Positions 1-5,697 of a DNA stretch of 5,697 bases are shown here, in pieces. The stretch is from positions 1 through 5,697 of the forward strand of contig JAATVM010000184.1 of NCBI GenBank assembly GCA_014523495.1, given 5' to 3'. Source of the DNA: Nitrososphaerales archaeon TH1920 (GTDB lineage Archaea > Thermoproteota > Nitrososphaeria > Nitrososphaerales > Nitrososphaeraceae). Position 1 is the first letter of the stretch. Each line of letters opens with the position of its first letter. Under the pieces are notes generated by a model that did no database searches, was not told the DNA's origin, and saw only the letters and a program-made list of their open reading frames with translations. The position numbers were made by a program, and so were the translations under genes.

Positions 1-552
1 CACCCAGAAGATATAATGAGAGAGATTGTAAGAATTGTAAAAGGCCCAGTAAATTTGGAGGTTGTCGCAACAAAAACTGAAGAAATGATTGAAGAGGGAT
101 TACGATTGAAAAAATTTGGGGATAATGTTGTTGTAAAGGTTCCCATGACGATGGATGGGTTAAAAGCGGTAAGAAAACTTAGTGAGGATAAAATAAAGTC
201 AAATGTGACCTTGATCTTTTCTTCAAATCAAGCATTGCTGGCTGCAAAGGCAGGAGCATCCTATGTTAGTCCTTTTATAGGAAGACTTGATGACGCTGGT
301 CAGGAAGGAATGGCTGTTATCAAAGAAATAGTTCAGATTTTTAAGAATTATGATTATCAATCGGAAGTTTTGGTCGCTAGTGTGAGGCATCCCATTCACG
401 TTATTGAAGCAGGAAGGATAGGCGCACATATAGTTACACTTCCACCAGATATATTGGGTAAAATGCTAACTCATCCGCTCACTGATAAAGGATTATCTCT
501 ATTTCTTTCAGATTGGGAAAAAGTCAAGAAAGAACACAAATACACAATCTAA
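1..552 (+). CDS. tal: Transaldolase, small TalC/MipB type (5' end outside window)
   Basis: Transaldolase family enzyme, cytosolic, moving a dihydroxyacetone unit between sugar phosphates in the non-oxidative pentose phosphate pathway. The frame is open from base 1 (HPEDI before the first visible Met at 16), so that Met is internal. Small transaldolases have about 215-220 residues; 183 are visible. The Schiff-base lysine is visible residue 46 in VVKVPMT (bases 136-138), equivalent to Lys85 of E. coli FSA, so about 39 N-terminal residues are missing. Other family landmarks are the NVTLIFS strand, the YVSPFIGRLDD loop with the phosphate-binding Arg, the SVRHP strand and the HPLTDKG C-terminal motif. 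Glu20, Thr70 and Phe92 (visible numbering) are transaldolase-like, where fructose-6-phosphate aldolase has Gln and Tyr at the first and last, so transaldolase activity is more likely although relatives are often named 'fructose-6-phosphate aldolase'. The gene converges on the minus-strand block and shows no functional link to it. Confidence 0.93.
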   Translation, partial: HPEDIMREIVRIVKGPVNLEVVATKTEEMIEEGLRLKKFGDNVVVKVPMTMDGLKAVRKLSEDKIKSNVTLIFSSNQALLAAKAGASYVSPFIGRLDDAGQEGMAVIKEIVQIFKNYDYQSEVLVASVRHPIHVIEAGRIGAHIVTLPPDILGKMLTHPLTDKGLSLFLSDWEKVKKEHKYTI

Positions 553-553
553 A

Positions 554-571
554 TTTATTTTCTATATTTTT
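554..571 (+). terminator. T-rich archaeal-type terminator candidate after the transaldolase gene
   Basis: Directly after the TAA stop (550-552), 14 of 18 bases on the + strand are T, ending in a run of five. No convincing hairpin precedes it. Archaeal RNA polymerase commonly terminates at such U-rich stretches without a stem-loop, so this probably ends the transaldolase transcript. On the opposite strand the same DNA is A-rich, and no equally good T tract follows the minus-strand stop at 605. The minus-strand transcript may therefore run into the 3' end of the transaldolase gene. The call rests on composition and position only. Confidence 0.45.
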
Positions 572-604
572 AGAATAAGTAAGCCTGTGCCAACATCAAC
601 ACGA

Positions 605-2185
605 TCAAACTTGTAAAAGTGAAAGAACTTTTGTTGGGATTTCATCAAGCCTGCTGACAACTAAAATCTTTTCGTACTCTAGATATTTTAAATTTAAACC
701 AATATTGATAGCATTATTCACCGTTTTTCCGACACCAACAGCAACCATGTGAATTCCGCTCATTTTGTAAGTTTTGATTGTAGAACGAACCGCATTGTAG
801 TCAGAAGGTTCGCCATCGGTTAATGTTATCATTATATCAGGCTTATATGTTTTCATCAATGGTAACAATAAATTATAAATTTCTGCAAGAGGTGTCCCAC
901 CGCTTGCCTTAATTTGAATCAAATTACGCGCATTGATCGAAGTCCATTTAGCTTCTGGATGTTTTATTACCCAGCACGTAACTTTCCTGTTTTTTGTACT
1001 AAATGCATATGCAGAAAATTTTACATCCAAAAATTTCAAAGCTTCACAAAGTGCAACAGTTGCCTTTTTGTACTCCAGTTCGTATTCATCTATGCTGCTA
1101 GAATGATCCAATAATAGTGCAATTTTGGTATTTATGGAAAGTTTAAAATCCGTGAGAAATGGTTTTGGTTGTGACTCTATAATTGATTCTATATCAAGCT
1201 CATCACCAGTTATGTCATGTATTTCTCTCCATCCTCTTTTCCAAGATCTAATGACTGATTTTAACTTTGTAATCAAATCATTATCATAAATTATACTTTC
1301 ATCTACATCAACACTATCAGGAACCTGCAATCCAAATTGTTCCATTGTTGAGTAACCCTTGATATCTGTTTTTTTACTCTCCTTTACAAGACTTTCATAT
1401 TCCCTTAAAATCTGAGTACCAGTCATAATGTCATTAGAGAATTTTTCTTTTTCTTTATTTTGAATTTTTATGATTCTTTCTATTTCTTTTATCAAATTTT
1501 TTTCTGTCATTGATAATCCAATTTTACTCCTAAGGGTGACAATAGGAATAGCGAAAAGAGAATCAATTTGAAGAATCTTGATAATCTTAGGAATTTGATG
1601 TTCTATCCATTCGGTTTTGTAATTTTTTTCTATTGATTCATCGATCAATTCTCTAGCAAAGGAAGCTGCATTTTGAACCCGGTTTGATTCTGAACCAAAC
1701 AATTCCCCTTTTACGTAACCAGTAAGAAGGTATTGGGAGAAGGCCTCTACAATTTTGTGCTTTCCATATAGTGAATTCAATAAAGGGCGTGATAACCATG
1801 ATATTCCTTCATTAAATATTACTTCATTTTCCATACCTCTCCATTCTCTTAATCCTAAAATTTCTATCCTCTTTAATTCTATTGAGTTCAAAATATATCC
1901 GAATGCATGATCATTGCTTAGGGCCTTTGTTGAATATGCTAATCTCATCGATTCATACCACAGCGAAACACGCCACTGGCGATATTTTTGAAATTCTGTA
2001 CCATCATAATATCTTAATGATGGCATAGAAATAGTATTTTTTTCTAAGTTGGTTGTTGGAGGTCTATCTTCTATCAACAAAATGATTGCTTTGTTATTCC
2101 CAGACCATCTTCTGGAAAGAAACGTTCCTAAATTTATTAATACATCATTCCGCAGCGAAAAATTTTGTACATAAGAGAAAGACAT
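605..2185 (-). CDS. VWA-domain protein, NorD/CbbO/CobT-like, partner of the MoxR ATPase
   Basis: Soluble 526-residue protein with a C-terminal VWA (von Willebrand factor A) domain from about residue 350 to 526. The metal-binding MIDAS site is complete: DHSSS at 360-364, Thr431 in GGTPLAE and Asp457 in LTDGEPSD. Just before it, GDELD at 327-331 matches a motif that precedes the VWA domain in NorD, CbbO and CobT proteins. The helical N-terminal region contains IELKRIE followed by REWRGM (about 102-118), which recalls the LEDARIE-type segment of NorD-like proteins; this comparison is from memory. Residues about 225-275 are rich in Lys and Glu and may form a coiled coil or linker. No signal peptide or membrane segment is evident. 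The ATG lies 4 bases after the stop of the ATPase gene, so the two are probably co-translated. In NorQ/NorD and CbbQ/CbbO the VWA protein links the AAA+ ring to its client enzyme. The client here is unknown. An archaeal homologue of CobT is an alternative description. Confidence 0.85.
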   Translation of the reverse strand: MSFSYVQNFSLRNDVLINLGTFLSRRWSGNNKAIILLIEDRPPTTNLEKNTISMPSLRYYDGTEFQKYRQWRVSLWYESMRLAYSTKALSNDHAFGYILNSIELKRIEILGLREWRGMENEVIFNEGISWLSRPLLNSLYGKHKIVEAFSQYLLTGYVKGELFGSESNRVQNAASFARELIDESIEKNYKTEWIEHQIPKIIKILQIDSLFAIPIVTLRSKIGLSMTEKNLIKEIERIIKIQNKEKEKFSNDIMTGTQILREYESLVKESKKTDIKGYSTMEQFGLQVPDSVDVDESIIYDNDLITKLKSVIRSWKRGWREIHDITGDELDIESIIESQPKPFLTDFKLSINTKIALLLDHSSSIDEYELEYKKATVALCEALKFLDVKFSAYAFSTKNRKVTCWVIKHPEAKWTSINARNLIQIKASGGTPLAEIYNLLLPLMKTYKPDIMITLTDGEPSDYNAVRSTIKTYKMSGIHMVAVGVGKTVNNAINIGLNLKYLEYEKILVVSRLDEIPTKVLSLLQV

Positions 2186-2189
2186 CTTA

Positions 2190-2999
2190 TTACCCGAAAA
2201 TAGAAGTTATCATATCCATTACCTTTCTATATTCTACTTCCCCCCACTGATCGTAAACATTAGCATAGACTACTTCGGCAGCTTCCTTTGGAGACACTGC
2301 ATTTCTTAACAATTTTGCAAATGCTATCGATTCTCTTATACTAGGACTATAGTAGAGCTCCTCTAATGACGCTGCTTCTCTTAAACTATTTGCTAATTTC
2401 AGTGCATCGTCTATGTCATTTTCGTTTGAACCATCAATAATTACATGGTGTTTTATTATCTGTTTCTCAATTTCTTTCGGAGGATATTCAAGTCTTAGTC
2501 TGACGGGAAATCGGCTCAATATTTGTGGCGGTAGTTCTTTAGTTCCTTCATGAGATAGAGGATTGATTGTAGCAAACACAAACCAATTATCTAGTGCTTT
2601 TATTACCTGTCCTTCAGCTTCCTTTAATACGATCTGTCGTCTATCATCAAGAGCTTCGTCCAGGCGTAAAAGTACATCAGCTTCTGCAGCATTAAGCTCA
2701 TCCAAATATAGAATTCCACCGTCTCTCATTGATTTGATCAATATTCCTTCCACAAATGTAACTTCTCCCTGATTCATGGTTTTAGTTCCAACTAGATGTG
2801 ATTCACGGGTTCTTAAACTGAAATTAATTGAATAAAGCATTTTTCCGATTTCGGAGGCAAATTTCCTAACCAAACTAGTTTTACCGGTTCCTTTTGGTCC
2901 TATAATAAGTACAAAAAGTGACGAATCATATGCTTTTTTTATTATATCAAATGAATTATTCCAATCAAAATAATTTGAGTCGGAAGTGTCTATTGTCAT
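2190..2999 (-). CDS. MoxR-class AAA+ ATPase, CbbQ/NorQ-like
   Basis: Cytosolic AAA+ ATPase of 269 residues, a usual length for single-domain MoxR/CbbQ/NorQ proteins. Motifs in order: Walker A GPKGTGKT at 34-41; RTRESHLVGT and the QGEVTFVEG insert at about 63-85, typical of the AAA_5 group; Walker B ILYLDE at 96-101; sensor 1 Asn146 in ATINP; likely arginine finger Arg163 in LSRF; and sensor 2 Arg222 in SPSIRE. All key residues are present, so it should hydrolyse ATP, probably as a hexamer. The start is fixed: a TGA stop lies in frame directly before the ATG, and the next Met falls after Walker A. It sits 4 bases upstream of the NorD-like VWA gene, its presumed partner, and 47 bases downstream of the first VWA gene. 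Relatives remodel or activate metalloenzymes such as nitric oxide reductase and Rubisco. GvpN of gas vesicles is also related, but no gas-vesicle gene is present. The client is unknown. Confidence 0.9.
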   Translation of the reverse strand: MTIDTSDSNYFDWNNSFDIIKKAYDSSLFVLIIGPKGTGKTSLVRKFASEIGKMLYSINFSLRTRESHLVGTKTMNQGEVTFVEGILIKSMRDGGILYLDELNAAEADVLLRLDEALDDRRQIVLKEAEGQVIKALDNWFVFATINPLSHEGTKELPPQILSRFPVRLRLEYPPKEIEKQIIKHHVIIDGSNENDIDDALKLANSLREAASLEELYYSPSIRESIAFAKLLRNAVSPKEAAEVVYANVYDQWGEVEYRKVMDMITSIFG

Positions 3000-3022
3000 T
3001 CATTATCTATTTTTAGAACATG

Positions 3023-3032
3023 TAAATAAAAA
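3023..3032 (-). promoter_or_regulatory. Possible internal TATA-like box ahead of the MoxR ATPase gene
   Basis: The 47-base gap between the first VWA gene and the MoxR gene (3000-3046) contains TTTTTATTTA on the minus strand, 24 to 33 bases before the ATG. That is the spacing expected of an archaeal TATA box driving a leaderless transcript. No clear Shine-Dalgarno sequence precedes this ATG, which fits leaderless initiation. The surrounding DNA is very AT-rich, so a chance match is quite possible. If real, the second ATPase/VWA pair could be transcribed on its own as well as from upstream. Confidence 0.3.
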
Positions 3033-3046
3033 CTAATTGTTGATAT

Positions 3047-4393
3047 TCATTTCGACCTTAATATCGATTTTTTGTCATTTAGGTAATCCGTGATGAGAAT
3101 CTTATCAATATCAGCGGGATTTATGTAATAAGATCTGCCCTTGACAAATTTTTCCAACTCATTTACGTAACTCAATAGTGAATCTTCCTCACTGACCATA
3201 ATTGTATCAATTTCAATCCCTGATTTATGACATTTTCTTGCTTCTAAAATTGTCTTTTCACCGATATATTGATCGACCTGTCTATACCTATAACAAAGGT
3301 AAACTAATTTCCCTGATTTAGTATCAAGTGATAATTCTTGTTTTTCTCTCACTGCATCTATAGCTTCCTTGTCAGGAGCGTAAAATTGAGAATAAGGTCT
3401 CTCACTTAAGATTTTATTTCGTTCTTCTTCTGTATCAATAAAACAAGCACTCGGGTGACCATCTGTTACAAGAACAATTTTTTTATTAACGGTAGCTTCA
3501 TTTTGAAGAATCTTTTTTGCTAGTCTAAAAGCAGCTTGGTAATTTGTATAGTGCATAAAACCTACGCCAGATTCAAAAGTTTTCAAGTAAGGAATATCAT
3601 ACGGTGAGACCCTTGAAGCTAATGCTCCAAAACCTACTATGTAAATTGAATCTGAAGGGAAAAATTTTTGATTCAATAAAAACAAACTCCATAATGCCTT
3701 TTTTGCTGCTTCTATTCTACTCATATCCCCAAACATAGTCGAATATCTCATTGTGGAACTCAAATCAATACAATAAACAACGGCAACACTTACGTCTCTC
3801 TTCGTTTCATATACTTCTAAATCATCTGGTTGTAAATCAATTGGTAATTGAATAGTAGATTTGGAACCAGATCTTCTTTCAATGGCATTCAATAATGATC
3901 TTGGTACATTAATTAATCTTAGATCATCAGATGGTTCGTATTTTTTTGTAGAGTCTAAATTTAAAGAGCCACTTCCACTAAAAGTTGTCTCATGCAATCC
4001 GATGGTTCCCTTATTAAGCGCTCTAATTACATCCTCTAACAACCTCCCGCCTACTGCAAAGAATCCCTTTTTACTCAACCATTTTCTTGAATCTTTAATA
4101 TATCCTGATTCTTGTAATTGGACTATTATTGATGTTGATGTAGTAAAGGATTTTGATTCATCTGTTTGACTTTGACTATTTTCTTTTTCTGTCCTCAAAT
4201 TCTGTAATTCCTGTTCAATTTCTTCGAGTTTAGGTTGATCTTCTTTCAGAATTTCTCTGCCCAAGATTTTTAGAAAATCCTGGAGTAAACTTTTTGGGAT
4301 TGTTTTTGTTGGAGCCCTGTCTTCCTTTTCTTCAGGAAAATCTGCGATGTTATGATAAGTAAATTTCTTGATGTTGTTACTATTTATGGACAT
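3047..4393 (-). CDS. VWA-domain protein, Rv0959-like, partner of the ChlI-type ATPase
   Basis: Soluble 448-residue protein. Residues 1-50 are not recognisable; 52-72 are charged and probably coiled coil. At about 97-200 comes a conserved pre-VWA region (WLSKKGFFAVGGRLLEDV, KKYEPSDDLRLINVPRSL, PDDLEVYE) that resembles the actinobacterial Rv0959 family. The VWA domain runs from about 200 to 435, with MIDAS residues DLSST at 210-214, Thr283 in HYTNYQAA and Asp311 in VTDGHPS. The fifth MIDAS position is Thr, not the usual Ser, which may still coordinate metal. After VTDGHPS, an extra charged stretch (about 320-380) makes the domain longer than a minimal VWA. The start is supported by a strong Shine-Dalgarno match inside the preceding gene, which it overlaps by 14 bases, so the two products are likely made together. 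It presumably acts with the ChlI-type ATPase, as ChlD does with ChlI. No chelatase large subunit is nearby and the true function is unknown. Confidence 0.85.
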   Translation of the reverse strand: MSINSNNIKKFTYHNIADFPEEKEDRAPTKTIPKSLLQDFLKILGREILKEDQPKLEEIEQELQNLRTEKENSQSQTDESKSFTTSTSIIVQLQESGYIKDSRKWLSKKGFFAVGGRLLEDVIRALNKGTIGLHETTFSGSGSLNLDSTKKYEPSDDLRLINVPRSLLNAIERRSGSKSTIQLPIDLQPDDLEVYETKRDVSVAVVYCIDLSSTMRYSTMFGDMSRIEAAKKALWSLFLLNQKFFPSDSIYIVGFGALASRVSPYDIPYLKTFESGVGFMHYTNYQAAFRLAKKILQNEATVNKKIVLVTDGHPSACFIDTEEERNKILSERPYSQFYAPDKEAIDAVREKQELSLDTKSGKLVYLCYRYRQVDQYIGEKTILEARKCHKSGIEIDTIMVSEEDSLLSYVNELEKFVKGRSYYINPADIDKILITDYLNDKKSILRSK

Positions 4394-5697
4394 AGATCCC
4401 TTCCTTTCTATCTAGTATTGGTGGATCAGTAAATCTAAGACCTTCTAGAATCAATTCCGTTACTGATGCAAGGAACTCAGGATCTTTCATATCATTAAGA
4501 TTATCAATGTTCAGTCCAATCTCCCTTAATCTTTCCTCGAAGTATTTTTGATCTTGAATTATGTTATCTGTAACAATGTTTATTATTTCCCTTAATGAAT
4601 CAAATTTGTCAATCTGCGATTGATAGCTTTTAGGGTTGTTTTTGTTTCCGGTTATGTCTTGGGAGACAAAGAAAAATTTATTTATTTTGAATTCGTTTTT
4701 TAATTTTATTAGTTTTTCAGGTGGAATGTCTACAATATAAAGAGCACATGTTTTCTTAATTGCATTAGATATTATAGTATCAAGAATGTTCATTCTGTTT
4801 TCATAGCTATCATCTATTTCTGACAATTCAAATTTTGATGTTTGGTGAACACAATAAATGTCACTAAATCGCGGAACAGCTTTTATATTATTAATAATGC
4901 TCCTTACCCGTTCTGCTTCTGATATCAAAAGTTCCAATGAATGTATAGACATTCTTACACTTACCCCCTTTTCATGGTTTATTTCAGGGTGGTCGCGCGC
5001 AATTCTTGTAATTTCAGCTATAGTTCTTAGAATAAAAATTGGTAACACTACGTTCTCTGGATTAGAAATATTTGACTCTTGAATCATTATCATCATTTCG
5101 TCGTATACATTTTTTGGATATCGAGTGATGATGTGACTTTTTAATCTATCATAGAGTGGCTCTATTATTTTGCCTGAATGCGTATAATCTATTGGGTTTG
5201 CCGTTGAAATTATTCTTGTATCTGGTTTGAACATGACAGGGTATGAACCAGTGGTATAGATCCCCTCCTGTAAGACACTCAATAACGCTACTTGTTTTCG
5301 AGGATCGAGCACAGGTAATTCGTCAATACAAAATACCCCATGCCTTGCGAGAAGAAGCTGACCCGGTGAATACGATTCCATATTGTATATTTCAACTCCT
5401 CTTTTTGCTATTTTTATAGCGTCTATCTGGCCAACCAGATCCTTTACTGAAATATCCGGTGTCGCAAGCAAGTACTTGAAGCGACTATGTCCGTCAATCC
5501 ACATAATTTTCGTATCAAGTCTATTATTTCTTATCTTGTCCTCCGTTTCCGTAGAAACAAAAAATTCTGGCCTGGAACGAATTATTTCCTTATCATTTAA
5601 TAATGAAACTAGTTCCTTTTCTGGAACTGAAGTTGGAATATCATTTGTTATAGATCCTTCTACTATCGGTATTGGAGAAAGTAAATTTTTTGCTATA
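4380..5697 (-). CDS. ChlI/BchI-type AAA+ ATPase, Rv0958-like (5' end outside window)
   Basis: AAA+ ATPase of the magnesium-chelatase subunit I superfamily. The frame is open to the window edge: 64 codons precede the first visible Met (5502-5504) and begin IAKNLLSPIPIVEGS, the segment that follows Walker A in ChlI proteins. Walker A itself is therefore just outside, and 438 residues are visible. In visible numbering: LLATPDISVKDLVGQIDAIK at about 76-95; Walker B GVFCIDELP at 120-128 (Asp125, Glu126); sensor 1 Asn167 in STANP; likely arginine finger Arg184 in PLYDRLKS; and sensor 2 Arg248 in VSVRMS. VPRFSDIY, the following helical region and a C-terminal LEGLRF recall the Mycobacterium Rv0958 family more than true chlorophyll-pathway ChlI. 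The next gene, a VWA protein, overlaps it by 14 bases, as expected for an ATPase/VWA complex. Databases often call such proteins 'magnesium chelatase' or 'sigma-54 interacting', but neither activity is supported here. Confidence 0.88.
   Translation of the reverse strand, partial: IAKNLLSPIPIVEGSITNDIPTSVPEKELVSLLNDKEIIRSRPEFFVSTETEDKIRNNRLDTKIMWIDGHSRFKYLLATPDISVKDLVGQIDAIKIAKRGVEIYNMESYSPGQLLLARHGVFCIDELPVLDPRKQVALLSVLQEGIYTTGSYPVMFKPDTRIISTANPIDYTHSGKIIEPLYDRLKSHIITRYPKNVYDEMMIMIQESNISNPENVVLPIFILRTIAEITRIARDHPEINHEKGVSVRMSIHSLELLISEAERVRSIINNIKAVPRFSDIYCVHQTSKFELSEIDDSYENRMNILDTIISNAIKKTCALYIVDIPPEKLIKLKNEFKINKFFFVSQDITGNKNNPKSYQSQIDKFDSLREIINIVTDNIIQDQKYFEERLREIGLNIDNLNDMKDPEFLASVTELILEGLRFTDPPILDRKEGIYVHK
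4395..4405 (-). promoter_or_regulatory. Shine-Dalgarno site of the first VWA gene, inside the upstream gene
   Basis: The minus strand reads AGGAAGGGATC, one base before the ATG at 4393. It matches 9 of 11 positions of AGGAGGTGATC, the complement of the conserved archaeal 16S rRNA 3' end. It lies in the last codons of the ChlI-type gene (encoding RKEGI), whose TAG stop falls at 4380-4382, beyond the VWA start. This decides the VWA start and points to translational coupling between the two genes. Confidence 0.65.

Noticed and set aside
16..18. ATG at 16 as the start of the transaldolase gene
   Set aside because: The frame is open upstream to base 1 and the protein would lack the conserved N-terminal strand of the family. 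This Met is internal and the gene is cut by the window edge.
223..429. Minus-strand open frame opposite the transaldolase gene
   Set aside because: Antisense to a conserved enzyme region, with no recognisable motif.
2934..2940. Seven-base homopolymer (A on the coding strand) as a phase-variation switch
   Set aside because: It encodes ordinary Lys codons in an intact gene; runs of this length are expected by chance in such AT-rich DNA.
2190..2999. GvpN gas-vesicle ATPase
   Set aside because: The ATPase domain is similar, but no other gas-vesicle gene is present and the adjacent NorD-like VWA gene fits a NorQ/CbbQ-type role better.
3861..4169. Plus-strand open frame of 102 codons, and smaller ones at 914-1114, 2563-2772 and 4858-5082
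   Set aside because: Each lies wholly antisense to a well-supported gene, encodes no recognisable domain and is low-complexity (Ser/Leu/Ile-rich), as expected of shadows.
5502..5504. ATG at 5504 (minus) as the start of the ChlI-type ATPase
   Set aside because: Sixty-four further codons are open upstream and encode the post-Walker A segment. A start here would remove the nucleotide-binding loop.
3047..5697. A chlorophyll or cobalamin metal chelatase operon
   Set aside because: No ChlH/CobN-type large subunit or pathway gene is visible, and the ATPase and VWA proteins look closer to the uncharacterised Rv0958/Rv0959 pair than to ChlI/ChlD.
1..5697. tRNA or rRNA genes, CRISPR arrays, insertion sequences or long repeats
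   Set aside because: Coding genes fill nearly the whole window, and no repeat array, transposase or structured RNA was seen on reading either strand.

Overview
The window is AT-rich (about two-thirds A+T by eye) and almost fully coding. The longest gene-free stretch is about 50 bases. It most likely comes from an archaeon, perhaps an AT-rich ammonia-oxidising Nitrososphaeria (Thaumarchaeota). The support is a strong match to the archaeal anti-Shine-Dalgarno sequence, T-rich terminator-like DNA without a hairpin, a possible TATA-like box, and the gene families present. The phylum is an inference; only a search would settle it.

Layout. On the + strand, 1-552 is the 3' part of a small transaldolase (TalC/MipB family) whose first ~39 codons lie outside the window. 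It converges, across a 52-base T-rich spacer, on a four-gene minus-strand block that fills the rest. In order of transcription (right to left) the block is: a ChlI/BchI-type AAA+ ATPase (5' end outside the window, visible from 5697 to 4380); a von Willebrand factor A (VWA) protein (4393-3047), overlapping it by 14 bases; a MoxR-class ATPase of the CbbQ/NorQ type (2999-2190); and a second VWA protein of the NorD/CbbO/CobT type (2185-605), 4 bases downstream.

How the genes may work together. The block holds two successive AAA+ ATPase/VWA pairs from different lineages. The first pair resembles the actinobacterial 'magnesium chelatase-like' pair typified by Mycobacterium Rv0958/Rv0959. The second resembles NorQ/NorD and CbbQ/CbbO. 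In characterised relatives an AAA+ ring and a MIDAS-bearing VWA protein form a remodelling machine that inserts metal into, matures or reactivates a client protein. All ATPase and MIDAS motifs that can be seen look functional, apart from a Ser-to-Thr change in the first VWA protein. No client, such as a chelatase large subunit, lies in the window, so the substrate is unknown. The doubled arrangement is the most interesting feature here.
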